A DNA stretch of 64,000 bases, taken from contig CP048469.1 of NCBI GenBank assembly GCA_025559845.1, positions 186,001 through 250,000 of the forward strand, written 5' to 3'. The notes under the pieces are model-generated. The model was not told the origin of the DNA. It saw only the letters and a program-made list of their open reading frames with translations, and made no database searches. A program made the position numbers and the translations under genes. The DNA is from Agrobacterium tumefaciens. Its GTDB lineage: Bacteria > Pseudomonadota > Alphaproteobacteria > Rhizobiales > Rhizobiaceae. Positions 14,552 to 23,704 of the stretch are shown piece after piece (within the stretch, counting starts at the first letter, position 1; each line of letters opens with the position of its first letter).

Positions 14552-14583
14552 TTGTACGCCTGTTGTGCTAACATGGCGTACAA
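14552..14583 (+). promoter_or_regulatory. Operator/promoter of the DUF1778-GNAT pair
   Basis: A perfect 9-bp inverted repeat, TTGTACGCC (14552-14560) and GGCGTACAA (14575-14583), ends 23 nt before the antitoxin start. Its right arm overlaps a TACAAT -10-like hexamer (14579-14584). Antitoxins of this class autorepress through such sites. Confidence 0.65.
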
Positions 14584-14606
14584 TTTCAACTCACGGAGGC
14601 ACTCCT

Positions 14607-14885
14607 ATGGGGACTTCAGCAACGAAAACCGCACGGTTCGGACTCCGCGCAACGCCGCAGCAAGAAGCTGTGCTGCGAAGGGCGGCCGACGTCGCGCATA
14701 AGTCGATGACGGACTTCATCCTCGACAGCGCCTATCAGGTGGCGGAGCAGACGCTTCTTGACCAGCGCCTGTTCGTGGTCTCGGGCAGCCAGTCGCATGC
14801 GCTTCTGGATTTGCTGGATCGGCCAGCACAGGACAATGCAGGGCTCAAGGATCTGTTCTCACGCACTGCACCGTGGAGTAGCTGA
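14607..14885 (+). CDS. DUF1778 antitoxin (TacA/AtaR-like)
   Basis: 92 aa from the ATG at 14607 (GGAGG 8-12 nt upstream). Ribbon-helix-helix type N-terminus (TARFGLRATPQQEAVLRRAA, residues 8-27) followed by the long helix and MTDFILDSAYQ block characteristic of DUF1778, and a C-terminal toxin-neutralising segment ending TAPWSS. It pairs with the acetyltransferase toxin, whose start overlaps its stop by one base (TGATG). The ribbon-helix-helix part should bind the upstream palindrome. Such pairs commonly stabilise mobile elements. Confidence 0.92.
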   Translation: MGTSATKTARFGLRATPQQEAVLRRAADVAHKSMTDFILDSAYQVAEQTLLDQRLFVVSGSQSHALLDLLDRPAQDNAGLKDLFSRTAPWSS

Positions 14886-15400
14886 TGGCATTGACGGGGC
14901 CATCAGCTCTGGCCGCATTTCATGTGGTCGATGAATTCGATTGCGGAAAACACAGTTTGAACGACTGGCTGGTTCGGCATGCCCGGCAGTCGCAGTCCAG
15001 CGGCTCTGCGAAAACTTATGTCGTAGCCGACGACCAGCGGGTCGTTGGGTATTTCAGCCTGACCGTAGGCCAGATCGATACGCTCGAAGCGCCCGACCGT
15101 GTGCGAAAAGGCATGGGGAGCTATCCCGTTCCCGTTGTCATTCTGGCGCGGTTGGCTGTCGACCAGCGGATGCACGGGCACGAAATTGGTGTGGGGCTGC
15201 TGCAGGAAGCCATTCGTCGCACGGTCATCATTTCGGAGCAAGCTGGAGTGCGGGCCATGCTGACGCACCCGATTGATGATGAGGCTGCGCGCTTCTACCT
15301 GCGCTTCGGCTTCGAGGCATCACCCGTACGGGAGCAGCAGTTATTGCTGTTGCTAAAGGATGCACGCAAGCTCCTGTTGCCTCAGACCGGGCATACCTGA
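14885..15400 (+). CDS. GNAT acetyltransferase toxin (TacT/AtaT-like)
   Basis: 171 aa, the usual length. It has the GNAT fold: N-terminal FDCGKHSLNDWLVRHA, where toxin members have conserved F and W contacts, the VVGYFSLTVGQI strand, the VVILARLAVDQRMHGHEIGVG acetyl-CoA loop with the (Q/R)xxGxG-like segment, and the C-terminal ARFYLRFGFE motif. Characterised relatives acetylate the amino group of aminoacyl-tRNA and block translation. It is translationally coupled to the antitoxin. Confidence 0.92.
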   Translation: MALTGPSALAAFHVVDEFDCGKHSLNDWLVRHARQSQSSGSAKTYVVADDQRVVGYFSLTVGQIDTLEAPDRVRKGMGSYPVPVVILARLAVDQRMHGHEIGVGLLQEAIRRTVIISEQAGVRAMLTHPIDDEAARFYLRFGFEASPVREQQLLLLLKDARKLLLPQTGHT

Positions 15401-15567
15401 TCAGCGACGACTAGCACGGGTACGCTCGCGTACTCCCGGTCAACTGGTGCGCGCGCGTGCCGCAACACAAGTCTGTTGAATGCCCCTGAATCGCATCCAT
15501 CGCGACCACGCGGCGCATTTTTCTGATGCCAGGATCAGCAATTTTGTACAAAAAAGGAGATCGCCGG

Positions 15568-16404
15568 ATGGCAGGAAAAAAACGGATCGAGGAGAAAGCC
15601 CGGTATCGTCACCTTAGCGAACTGGGCGGTCTGGAGATGCTTCAGGCGCGTTATGTTCGCCAGCGCTTTCCGCGGCACGTACATGAGACCTACTGCATAG
15701 GCGTGATCGAGGACGGAGCCCAGCGGTTCTATCGCTCCGGAGGGGAGCATGTGGCTCCCAGGGGAGACATCATTCTCGTCAATGCCGATGATGTGCATAC
15801 CGGATGCTCCGAACTGGAAAACGGCTGGGCTTACAGGGCCATTTATCCTCATCCCGATTTGTTCCGGTCTATATCCAGGGATATTCGCCAGCCGGAGGGT
15901 AGTGTTCCGTGGTTTCCTGACGCGGTGCTGCATGATCCGGGCCTGGCGCAGCAGCTTATGATGACCTTTACGTTGCTTGCGCAGCCGGGAAATACGCTGT
16001 TCAAGGAAACGATGCTGATGTCATCGCTGACCTGGCTAATGATGCGTCATGGCAAAACGCGGCTGACACCGCGTGAACTGCCATCCGCAGAGCACCGCGT
16101 CATGGCGATCAAAGAACTCATAGACAGTTGCCCTGAAAGGGATGTGTCCCTGCTTGAGCTCGCCGAAATAGCCGGATTGAGCCCGTGGCACTTCCTGCGG
16201 CAGTTCAAATCGGTTGTCGGCATCCCGCCGCACGCTTACCTCGTTCAGGCTCGGGTCCGGAAGGCAAAAGAGTTGCTGTTGAAAGGGCATCCCATTGCCA
16301 CTGTGTCCACCCTATGCGGCTTTACGGATCAAAGCCACCTCAGCCGCCACTTCAAGGGGTCGGTAGGCATCACGCCGGGCGAGTTTGTACGAGGCTTTTC
16401 GTAA
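15568..16404 (+). CDS. AraC-family transcriptional regulator
   Basis: 278 aa from the ATG at 15568 (AAGGAG upstream); an upstream in-frame ATG at 15526 lacks a ribosome site. N-terminal AraC-type cupin (residues ~25-130; HVHETYCIGVIEDG and GDIILVNADDVHTG are the metal/ligand-box region). C-terminal double helix-turn-helix (~175-278; LLELAEIAGLSPWHFLRQFK and VSTLCGFTDQSHLSRHFK). The signature with SHLSRHFK is complete. It precedes azlCD and is the likely regulator of that cassette, sensing an amino-acid-like ligand by analogy with AraC regulators next to AzlCD/LysE exporters. Confidence 0.9.
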   Translation: MAGKKRIEEKARYRHLSELGGLEMLQARYVRQRFPRHVHETYCIGVIEDGAQRFYRSGGEHVAPRGDIILVNADDVHTGCSELENGWAYRAIYPHPDLFRSISRDIRQPEGSVPWFPDAVLHDPGLAQQLMMTFTLLAQPGNTLFKETMLMSSLTWLMMRHGKTRLTPRELPSAEHRVMAIKELIDSCPERDVSLLELAEIAGLSPWHFLRQFKSVVGIPPHAYLVQARVRKAKELLLKGHPIATVSTLCGFTDQSHLSRHFKGSVGITPGEFVRGFS

Positions 16405-16698
16405 TTGTTTCGGTCGGCGAGCTTGTTGCAAAAAATAGGATGAGGGAAAGACTACCCCGGTAGCGTCAGACCTCATTTCCGCCGTTCCGTGCGGAAGAAA
16501 ACCAGCTGCATGTCCTGACGCCGGGAACATCCAGTCGGGCGCTTTTCTGCGTGGCAATTTGCTGCTCCGTAACCAGCCGCTAAACCTGCTGGAAGTTCAG
16601 GCGCGACCGCGGATGTGATGAGCAAATTCATCCAATACCCCGCCATTCCATGTTGTTAGCCTCAGTCAACTTCAAACTTTCTGACTGACAAGCAAGCA

Positions 16699-17430
16699 AT
16701 GGAAAAAATAATACCTGATGAACACTCATCACGGCATCAGCATACATGGCGACGGGATTTCCTCACCGGTGTCGTAGAGATGCTGCCGCTATGCGTGTCC
16801 GTGATTCCATGGGGAATACTCGCGGGCTCGATGGCGGTTCAATCCGGTCTCGACTTTTGGCAGAGCGTCGGCATGTCTGCGATTTTCTTTGCCGGCGCGG
16901 CCCAACTGGTCACTTTGGGACTGCTGATGTCGGGAGCAAATGCGCTCACGATCATCATTTCGGTGTTTTTTATCACATCGCAGCATCTCATTTACGGCCT
17001 GAACCTCCGGCGGTTTGTTTCCACTCTTCATCTGAGGTTCCGGTTGCCAATAGGTTTCTTGCTGACCGATGAATTATTTGCGTTGAGCAGCAAGGAGGAT
17101 CGGAAGCGTGATCTGTCGGCCAGTTATTTGCTGGGCGCAGGAATTACGTTCTATATCGGTTGGGTTGTGTTCAGCCTTATGGGTATCGCGATGGCGACAT
17201 CCATTCCAAACCTCGATCAATACCACCTAGACTTTTCAATCATCGCGACCTTCATCACGATCGTCGTGCCAATGATCAAGAACATCAGCACGCTCGTCGG
17301 CGTCATTTCCTCGCTCCTGCTTTCCATGCTGCTCACCTATCTGGACGTGGAAGGTGCAATTGTGATCGCAGGCTGCGCCAGCATGATGGTTTCAGTCTTT
17401 GTGTCCCGTATCGCGAAGGAGCGGCAATGA
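16699..17430 (+). CDS. azlC: AzlC-family amino-acid exporter subunit
   Basis: 243 aa. Large subunit of an AzlCD two-component exporter: polytopic membrane protein with conserved blocks PLCVSVIPWGILAGSMAV, MSAIFFAGAAQLVTLGLL and HLIYGLNLRRF, and lengthy helices to the C-terminus. Family members export branched-chain amino acids and analogues such as 4-azaleucine. The 3' end overlaps azlD by 4 nt (ATGA). An ~290-nt gap from the AraC gene leaves room for a regulated promoter. Confidence 0.92.
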   Translation: MEKIIPDEHSSRHQHTWRRDFLTGVVEMLPLCVSVIPWGILAGSMAVQSGLDFWQSVGMSAIFFAGAAQLVTLGLLMSGANALTIIISVFFITSQHLIYGLNLRRFVSTLHLRFRLPIGFLLTDELFALSSKEDRKRDLSASYLLGAGITFYIGWVVFSLMGIAMATSIPNLDQYHLDFSIIATFITIVVPMIKNISTLVGVISSLLLSMLLTYLDVEGAIVIAGCASMMVSVFVSRIAKERQ

Positions 17431-17738
17431 CCTGGGCTCTCTTATTGACCTTGGCGGCAATTGTCTTCGTCAATCGTTACGTTTTTCTCGACCCAAATAC
17501 CCCGGTGAAAATGCCGCAGGTGTTCCATGACGCTTTGCGGTATTCCGCGCCGTGCCTGCTAACGGCCATTTGCGGGCCGATCATTCTAATGGAGAACGAT
17601 ATCGTCAGAGCGTTCCCGGGTAATCCGTATTTCCTGGGATCAATCTGCGCTGTGGTGATCGCCATCTTCATCCGGCAGATGGTGGTCTCGGTACTCACGA
17701 GTTTGCTGGTGTTCTACGTACTCGTTTATGTGTTGTAA
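17427..17738 (+). CDS. azlD: AzlD-family amino-acid exporter subunit
   Basis: 103 aa from an ATG overlapping the azlC stop. Small four-helix membrane subunit of AzlCD; the conserved RYVFL and LRYSAPCLLTAI elements and the IRQMVVSVL helix are present. It is needed together with AzlC for export in characterised systems. The reading frame is open far upstream, but this overlap start is the standard arrangement. The pair belongs to the 15.5-18.9 kb cargo cassette. Confidence 0.92.
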   Translation: MTWALLLTLAAIVFVNRYVFLDPNTPVKMPQVFHDALRYSAPCLLTAICGPIILMENDIVRAFPGNPYFLGSICAVVIAIFIRQMVVSVLTSLLVFYVLVYVL

Positions 17739-17762
17739 CTGAAGAAATCCAAGGGAGGCGCC

Positions 17763-18920
17763 ATGGAGACATTAATAAAGGGATATGATGAATCTACAGA
17801 AATAAGAAGATCTTACGAAAGACTGCCGTTTCAAGGAGTATGGACGTGGTTGACGGGAAAGGAAATTCTCAATCGGGATCAACTCTGGCGCTCAAGCTCT
17901 GCGGAAATGGTTTTGTGGTCGTTGGCCTGGGTTGCCATAGGTGTTTTCCTGACCGCATTTTCGCTTCGTGGCAGTCTTAATGTTGCTGTTGCGGTCGCGC
18001 TGTATTCCGTCGGCGTGATATTTTCCGCATCAGGCGCACGATACGTGGTCGCAACGATCATTCATCACGGCGTTCACGGACATTTATTCAGGAATAAGCT
18101 TGTAAATAAAGTTCTGTGTGAAATCCTGTCAACGATATTCATCGTGCAGCCGTATGAACCGTATCGCAGGTTCCATGTCTACGAACACCACGGCAAGGAC
18201 TTCTCTACATTTCAGGACAAGGATCTGGCCGCTATCTACAAGCTCGGCTTCACTCCGGGGAAAAGCAAGAGAGCGCTATACAGAAATCTCCTCCTGACGC
18301 TGATCAATCCATCTTTCCATCTGTCATACCTGTGGGGTCGGGTCCGGTCCAACTACGCCGATGTGGCTCTTTACCGCCGCGTCATGTCGCTGGTGTGGAC
18401 GGCGTTCCTGGTCGGCGTCGGGGTGAAATATGGAGCACTGTTCTTCACCCTCGTCATTCTTGTGCCTTTTGTCGTCGTGTACCAGATGGCTTCATTGCTG
18501 CACCTGTTAACCGAGCATGTATGGCTGTTACGGAGATCGGACGAGACCGTGCGTGATAGCCATGTGAAGAATTGCCTGGCACGTTTCTGTGGTTCCCGAT
18601 GCCCGGCCGATTTCTCTCTGGGAAACAGCGGCCGCTGGATAAGATGGGGGCTTGTGCATCTGTTCTTTCATTTGCCATGCAGGATGCTGATCGTCCAGGG
18701 ATCGTTGGTTTGTCATGATTGGCATCACCGCTTTGGAAGTGCTCGTGAATGGTATGCATATGCCCAGTTGAGGGAGAAGGATGCTCAAAAACTGGCACGC
18801 CGGGGAACCTATGACTATGTGGATATCTGGGGGCTGCATCAGTGTCTCGATTACGTATTCACGATGATCAGCAATGCAGACCCGGTAGATATCCATGAGA
18901 TGGAATACCGTCTCAATTGA
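17763..18920 (+). CDS. Membrane desaturase/hydroxylase-type di-iron protein
   Basis: 385 aa from the ATG at 17763 (GGGAGG upstream), 24 nt after azlD and so probably cotranscribed. It has the three histidine boxes of the fatty-acid-desaturase superfamily: HHGVHGH (about residue 100), HVYEHH (~140) and HDWHH (~320), plus hydrophobic pairs of helices around 45-85 and 220-250. Eight histidines are therefore in place for a di-iron site. Its substrate is unknown. Next to an amino-acid exporter it could modify an amino acid or a lipidated derivative rather than a membrane fatty acid; that is inference. Codon use near the start is more AT-rich than the ICE backbone. Confidence 0.85.
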   Translation: METLIKGYDESTEIRRSYERLPFQGVWTWLTGKEILNRDQLWRSSSAEMVLWSLAWVAIGVFLTAFSLRGSLNVAVAVALYSVGVIFSASGARYVVATIIHHGVHGHLFRNKLVNKVLCEILSTIFIVQPYEPYRRFHVYEHHGKDFSTFQDKDLAAIYKLGFTPGKSKRALYRNLLLTLINPSFHLSYLWGRVRSNYADVALYRRVMSLVWTAFLVGVGVKYGALFFTLVILVPFVVVYQMASLLHLLTEHVWLLRRSDETVRDSHVKNCLARFCGSRCPADFSLGNSGRWIRWGLVHLFFHLPCRMLIVQGSLVCHDWHHRFGSAREWYAYAQLREKDAQKLARRGTYDYVDIWGLHQCLDYVFTMISNADPVDIHEMEYRLN

Positions 18921-18949
18921 CGATGAAGTCCGACTGACGGCCCCGGATG

Positions 18950-20725
18950 TTATGCGTTCATGACCTGGGCAAGCCTTTGCCCGAGCCATGCAACGCAGGG
19001 GACCGCCATCGAATTGCCGATCGCTTTGTAGCGCGGCGCATCGGCTGCAGGCTTGCCGCGATATGGCACCAGCGTGTAGTTGTCTGGCATCCCCTGAAGA
19101 CGCTCGCATTCCAAAGGCATCAGGCGCCGCACGCGCCAGCACGCCCACTGCGCCCAGCCACTTTCGTCTTTTGGGATCAGCTCGCCATGGAAATAAGCCT
19201 CCAGCGAGGGCAGCAGGACGTGGGGTTTATCGCTGCCGCCGTCGCTTGCGCGCAGGGCGTCAGCCACGGCGCCGCCCAACTCGGCCGTCGCGCCGCCCTC
19301 CCGCCCACGCACAGCGACGGAGCGTGCAACCAGATCCGGGCCGAGGATCGTGTCCGGGTTTTCCTGCCGCTTGCTGTAATGGCTGATCAGCGTGCCGGAT
19401 ATCTCGTAGTTGAAGGTCGCTTGCAGCGTTTTGAAGGCGATCGCCGGCATGACGCCGGCATTCGGATGACTTCCGGCGTGGCCCCCCGCGCGGAGGGTTG
19501 GGGCCAGGTTTTCGAGAGCGTCGGCGCCGTAGTCCTTGGCCGTGAAACCCAGGATGGGTGCTTGCTGCCCGCCCGGACTTACCGGTGCGGCGTATCGGGC
19601 AGGCGCGTACGCGATCGCGGGAAATCCCTGGCCAGGCTTTCCACCACCAATCGACAGCGCGCCCGCGATTTGCCCGTCACCGCCCTCAAGGCGAACCTCG
19701 TTGCGGCTGTTTTGGGAGAAGGCGACAGGCATTCCCGGCAAAGGCGCTTTATGCGTGACGATTGGCACGCCGCGTCCGGTCCCGTCCTCGCTGCTACCTT
19801 TGCCGCCGTTGGCGGTGTTCAGGGCGTGCGTCCGCTGCCCGGTGACCGACTGGGCCGCGAAGGTTTCAACCTCGAAATCGCACTTGTGTCCCCGCGCGGT
19901 CAGGCAAGCCGCTGTATCTATCGGCCCTTGCCTGTTGCCGCCTCCGAAGCAGACGGTGACGGATACCCGTTCGTAGGCTCCGGCCATAGATCCGGAAAAG
20001 CCGCCTGGGCGATGAGAGCTGCTTCCAGGAGAGCCGGCAGTGATTTGCCACGCTTGCTCGCCCGCCGCAGAATCCCCGTGCAGGCGATCGGGCTCAAAAA
20101 GTACCTCTGCGGGATCGAATCCATCACGACCACTTGCCACAAGAAACACGCGCTTGCGCCGTTGGGCGACACCGAAATATTGGGCGTCGAGTACCCGCCA
20201 CGCGACGCGGCGGCGGGGTCCAGACACACAACCTGCGTGCGTCCATTTGGTCCCTGGTGGTTGCAGTTCGCGGCTTTCTCCGGCCAGTGCGCCCAAAAGG
20301 CATCCGAAGGCGTTGGATTTGTCGGAGAGGACGCCGGGCACGTTTTCCCAGACGATGACAGAGGGTGGCTGGTGCAACTGCTGGCGGGTTTCATCGATGA
20401 CATTTGCAAGCTCCGTATATTTCAGGGTGAGCGCGCCGCGCGGGTCGGCGAGGCCTTTCCTCGCACCGGCAACGCTGAAAGCCTGGCAAGGCGTGCCGCC
20501 GACAAGAATGTCGGGTGCGGGTGCGGTTCCGGCGAGTACCTGGTCCGCGATACCCGTCATGTCGCCCAGATTCGGAACATCGGGGTAGTGATGGGCAAGC
20601 ACCGCGTTCGGGAACGGCTCGATTTCCGAAAACCAGGCCGGATGCCAGCCGAGCGGCTGCCAGGCCAGGCTGACGGCCTCGATGCCGCTGCAGACGCTGC
20701 CGTACTGAAGGTTGGGATGGTTCAT
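18950..20725 (-). CDS. DNA (cytosine-5)-methyltransferase, orphan
   Basis: 591 aa from the ATG at 20725. All C5-MTase motifs are visible: motif I SVCSGIEAVSLAW (residues 10-22), catalytic GGTPCQAFSVAG (C80), ENV (127-129), QRRKRVF (188-194) and the C-terminal LQGMPDNYT with AIGNSMAVP. The ~350-residue stretch between motif VIII and IX is long and probably a target-recognition region with inserted variable repeats. It converges with the desaturase gene (29 nt apart). No restriction enzyme gene is nearby, suggesting an anti-restriction or regulatory role on the ICE. Such methylases are regular cargo of this element class. Confidence 0.95.
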   Translation of the reverse strand: MNHPNLQYGSVCSGIEAVSLAWQPLGWHPAWFSEIEPFPNAVLAHHYPDVPNLGDMTGIADQVLAGTAPAPDILVGGTPCQAFSVAGARKGLADPRGALTLKYTELANVIDETRQQLHQPPSVIVWENVPGVLSDKSNAFGCLLGALAGESRELQPPGTKWTHAGCVSGPRRRVAWRVLDAQYFGVAQRRKRVFLVASGRDGFDPAEVLFEPDRLHGDSAAGEQAWQITAGSPGSSSHRPGGFSGSMAGAYERVSVTVCFGGGNRQGPIDTAACLTARGHKCDFEVETFAAQSVTGQRTHALNTANGGKGSSEDGTGRGVPIVTHKAPLPGMPVAFSQNSRNEVRLEGGDGQIAGALSIGGGKPGQGFPAIAYAPARYAAPVSPGGQQAPILGFTAKDYGADALENLAPTLRAGGHAGSHPNAGVMPAIAFKTLQATFNYEISGTLISHYSKRQENPDTILGPDLVARSVAVRGREGGATAELGGAVADALRASDGGSDKPHVLLPSLEAYFHGELIPKDESGWAQWACWRVRRLMPLECERLQGMPDNYTLVPYRGKPAADAPRYKAIGNSMAVPCVAWLGQRLAQVMNA

Positions 20726-21275
20726 GTCGCATCTCCTGTTCTGGTTGGGGCGCAAGCGCCCATGACCGCGCGATCCGAGGTTCGGCGGGGGCAAGGTGAG
20801 GAAGGAGAGGAACAGGGACGCTGGAGGCTGAGCGCCTCCAGCGAAAGACAAGGAAACCACCTGTGGGCTGCCGCAGGGACCGGGCCGTCGTCATAGCCTG
20901 TCGCTGAGTCAGCGATCGCACCCGACCCGTTTCGTGGCTGGGGCCGGTATCGTTCGGCGCACATCCGCGCACAAAAGGAACCCGTTGTTTCACCGGCGGG
21001 CACCGGAATCGAACACCATCGTCCCCGAAGGGTCTCCTGGCACCTCGCACGCAAGGCGCCAGGAGACCCTTCGGGTCGGACGCAGAAATCGCTGATCAAC
21101 AGGCTGCGTTTATGCAGCCGGGCAGGAAAACACCTTCATCCCTCCCGGCGACACGAACCGCTGGAGGGGAACATGCCTTTGCAGAAGGCGGAGACATGCT
21201 CGGGATACCCCGCCGCTGGCGGGGCAATGCCTGACAACCGCTGGAAATCGCGGTTTGGGCAGGACGTGTCTGACT
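20726..21275. other. 550-nt gap between topB and the C5-methylase gene
   Basis: No convincing gene. It contains the 18-bp inverted repeat listed separately, a GGCTGC/GCAGCC hairpin near 21105-21120 and a CCCCGCC/GGCGGGG hairpin near 21210-21227, the last of which may help terminate topB. Promoter elements for the methylase gene are not obvious. Confidence 0.5.
21024..21075. repeat. 18-bp perfect inverted repeat
   Basis: 21024-21041 and 21058-21075 are exact reverse complements separated by 16 nt. No T run on either side, so not a simple terminator. Confidence 0.85.
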
Positions 21276-23297
21276 TCAGGACCTCTTGCGGGGCGCGCGC
21301 CGCTTGCGGGCGGGCGGACGTTTGCCACCGGACGATTCGATCGCCACGGTGCCCTTGCAATCGGGATAACGGCTACAGGACCAGAAGACGCCGGTCTTGC
21401 CGGTGCGCTGCCGGGTTGCGGCGCCGCACACGGGACAGGCCGGACCCTCCGGAACCTGGATGGCCAGTCTGGTGCTGCCATACTGCTGGATCAGCTGAGT
21501 GATCCAGATGGACTGCTTCTCGATGAACGTGTCCAGGGTCAACTGGCCAGCTTCAATCATGTCCAGCGCCTGCTCCCACACGGCGGTCGTGCCGGGATCG
21601 GCAATGGCGGACGGTACAGCATCAATGAGCGTGAACGCGGCATCCGAAGCGCGGATGGAGCGGCCTTTCTTGAGCAGATAGCTCCGGCCGAGAAGACCGT
21701 TGATAATACTGGCGCGCGTGGCTTCGGTGCCGATCCCCGTGGTCTCCTTGAGTTTCTGTTTCAGCCTCGGGTCCGTCACCAGTTTGGCGACACCTTTCAT
21801 GGCCTTGACCAGCTCGCCCTGGGTATAGGGCTTGGGCGGCATCGTTTTCAGCGCCTTCAATTCCACCTGCTCGACGCCGCATTGGGTGCCATTGCTCAGC
21901 GCGGGCAGGATCTGGCTGCGCTGAGATTGCTCCTCGTCGCCCTCGGGGCTGACCGGACGCCGATCGGCAAGCGCCAGCCGCCAGCCTGGAACGACCACCT
22001 GTTTGCCGTTCGCCTGCAGCGACTGGCCGCTCGCGGATAACAGCGCGACGGTCCGGTCGAACTCGTGGTGGGGCATGAACTGCGCGATGAAGTGCGCGCG
22101 GATCAGTCCATAGACGGCTCGTTCCTTCTCCGACATGGCCGAAAGATTGCAGGGTTCCAGCGTCGGAATGATGCCGTGGTGCGCCGTCACTTTCGCGTCG
22201 TTCCAGACGCGTGAACGCTGATTGCGGTCGAGCTGGTCGATCAACGGGCGCAGGCTGGGATCGGTGGCCACAATGGCATCGAGCACTGTCGGCACTTCGG
22301 CAAACATGCTTTCCGGCAGATAGCCGGAATCGCTGCGCGGATAGGTCGTCGCCTTGTGCGTCTCATACAGGGCCTGGGCAATGTCCAGCGTTTCCTGAAC
22401 GTCGAGGCCGAACTGTCTGGAACAGGTTTCCTGTAGCGTGCCGAGATCGAACGGTAATGGCGGAGCTTCGCGAACGCGCTCGGTTTCCACCGATTGCACC
22501 AGCGCCTTGCGGCCATCACGTATTTGATCTGCCGCATGCAACGCCACGGACTGTTGCAGACATCTGCCGGCATCGTCCGTGGAGCCTTCGGGCGGCACCC
22601 AACTGGCGGAAAACGATTGGCCCGCATGGGACAGCTGCACGTCGACAGCCCAGTACGGCACTGAAACGAAACGCGCGATCTCCCGATCGCGGTCAACGAC
22701 CAGCTTCAGCGTCGGTGTCTGCACGCGGCCAACCGACAGCACGCCCTGGTAGCCGGCCTGACGACCAAGCACTGTAAACAGGCGGCTGAGATTCATACCG
22801 ATCAGCCAGTCCGCACGCGAACGGGCGAGTGCCGAGTAGTACATCGGCAATGTCTCGCTCGACGGTTTCAGAGCATCCAGCGCCTTACGAATGGACGCAT
22901 CGTTAAGCGCGGACAACCACAGCCGCTGAATGGAGCCGCGGTAGCCGCACAGGTCGATAATCTCGCGGGCGATCATTTCGCCTTCGCGGTCGGCGTCGGT
23001 GGCAATCACCAGTTCGGTGGCCTGTCCGAGCAGTTGCTTGACCGTCTTGAACTGCGTGGCAGTCGAGGCCTTGACCTCGCTGCGCCAGCGCTCTGGAATA
23101 ATGGGAAGCTGTTCGATGGACCAGCGTTTGTACTGTTCCCCGTATGCTTCCGGTGGTGCCGCTTCGACCAGATGCCCGATGCACCAGGTTACGACGATAC
23201 CGGGTCCGTTGTAGCAGCCGTTACCACGCTGCCTGGCACCCAGCACTCGGGCGATGTCCTTGCCTTGCGAAGGCTTCTCGCACAGATACAGTCGCAT
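21276..23297 (-). CDS. topB: DNA topoisomerase III of the ICE
   Basis: 673 aa, a type IA topoisomerase close to the usual TopB length. The N-terminal Toprim domain has the EKPSQ start (residue 7) and DADREGE (101-107), and the catalytic tyrosine is in TTYPRSD (Y319). The C-terminal four-cysteine zinc module CPVC...CSRYPDC (~626-652) is followed by a basic tail. It relaxes negatively supercoiled DNA and decatenates; on ICEs of this class it helps process the excised circle with SSB. It lies in the core order topB, ssb, methylase, DUF3158, TIGR03761. Confidence 0.96.
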   Translation of the reverse strand: MRLYLCEKPSQGKDIARVLGARQRGNGCYNGPGIVVTWCIGHLVEAAPPEAYGEQYKRWSIEQLPIIPERWRSEVKASTATQFKTVKQLLGQATELVIATDADREGEMIAREIIDLCGYRGSIQRLWLSALNDASIRKALDALKPSSETLPMYYSALARSRADWLIGMNLSRLFTVLGRQAGYQGVLSVGRVQTPTLKLVVDRDREIARFVSVPYWAVDVQLSHAGQSFSASWVPPEGSTDDAGRCLQQSVALHAADQIRDGRKALVQSVETERVREAPPLPFDLGTLQETCSRQFGLDVQETLDIAQALYETHKATTYPRSDSGYLPESMFAEVPTVLDAIVATDPSLRPLIDQLDRNQRSRVWNDAKVTAHHGIIPTLEPCNLSAMSEKERAVYGLIRAHFIAQFMPHHEFDRTVALLSASGQSLQANGKQVVVPGWRLALADRRPVSPEGDEEQSQRSQILPALSNGTQCGVEQVELKALKTMPPKPYTQGELVKAMKGVAKLVTDPRLKQKLKETTGIGTEATRASIINGLLGRSYLLKKGRSIRASDAAFTLIDAVPSAIADPGTTAVWEQALDMIEAGQLTLDTFIEKQSIWITQLIQQYGSTRLAIQVPEGPACPVCGAATRQRTGKTGVFWSCSRYPDCKGTVAIESSGGKRPPARKRRAPRKRS

Positions 23298-23658
23298 GCA
23301 GCCTCCCCGAAAAATGGCATGGTGATCGTCGAATGAGCATCAGCATGTCGGGGGTAGCAGCGGCAGGCAGCAAACAAGGGGAACTGGATGCTGACCGGCT
23401 TTTTGCGCTCCGGGAGCATCGTTGCGGCAGTGAGTAACGATCGCGGGAAAGGGATGATGTACTGAGGCTTCGCCATCGGTGCGCGCGCGGACCTCAGTGG
23501 AAGACAGTGGACTTCGCCGTCAGGGATCGGCCCGAACGTGGCTGCTGCAGGTGCAGGCTGGAACCGTCGCAGGGCGGACGTACTGGCGCATTGAGGGCGC
23601 ATGTTGATTGCTACAGTCGCCCCCGCAAGACCTGCTCCCTGCGAGAACAGCAAAGATT
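23298..23658. other. Gap between ssb and topB
   Basis: About 360 nt before the ssb terminator hairpin. No gene, promoter or repeat I can support; GC-rich like its surroundings. Confidence 0.5.
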
Positions 23659-23690
23659 GAGGGCGGCTGCGGGATGGCGCAGCCGCCCTC
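23659..23690 (-). terminator. Terminator-like hairpin after ssb
   Basis: Perfect 13-bp stem (23659-23671 with 23678-23690, 6-nt loop) 14 nt after the ssb stop. The following tract on the minus strand (TCAATCTTT) is only weakly T-rich. Confidence 0.65.
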
Positions 23691-23704
23691 GGTGCTGCCT
23701 GTTC

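Noticed and set aside
18947..20896. 649-codon plus-strand open frame over the C5-methylase gene
   Set aside because: It is antisense to a protein with all cytosine-methylase motifs; its translation has no recognisable domain. A GC-rich shadow.
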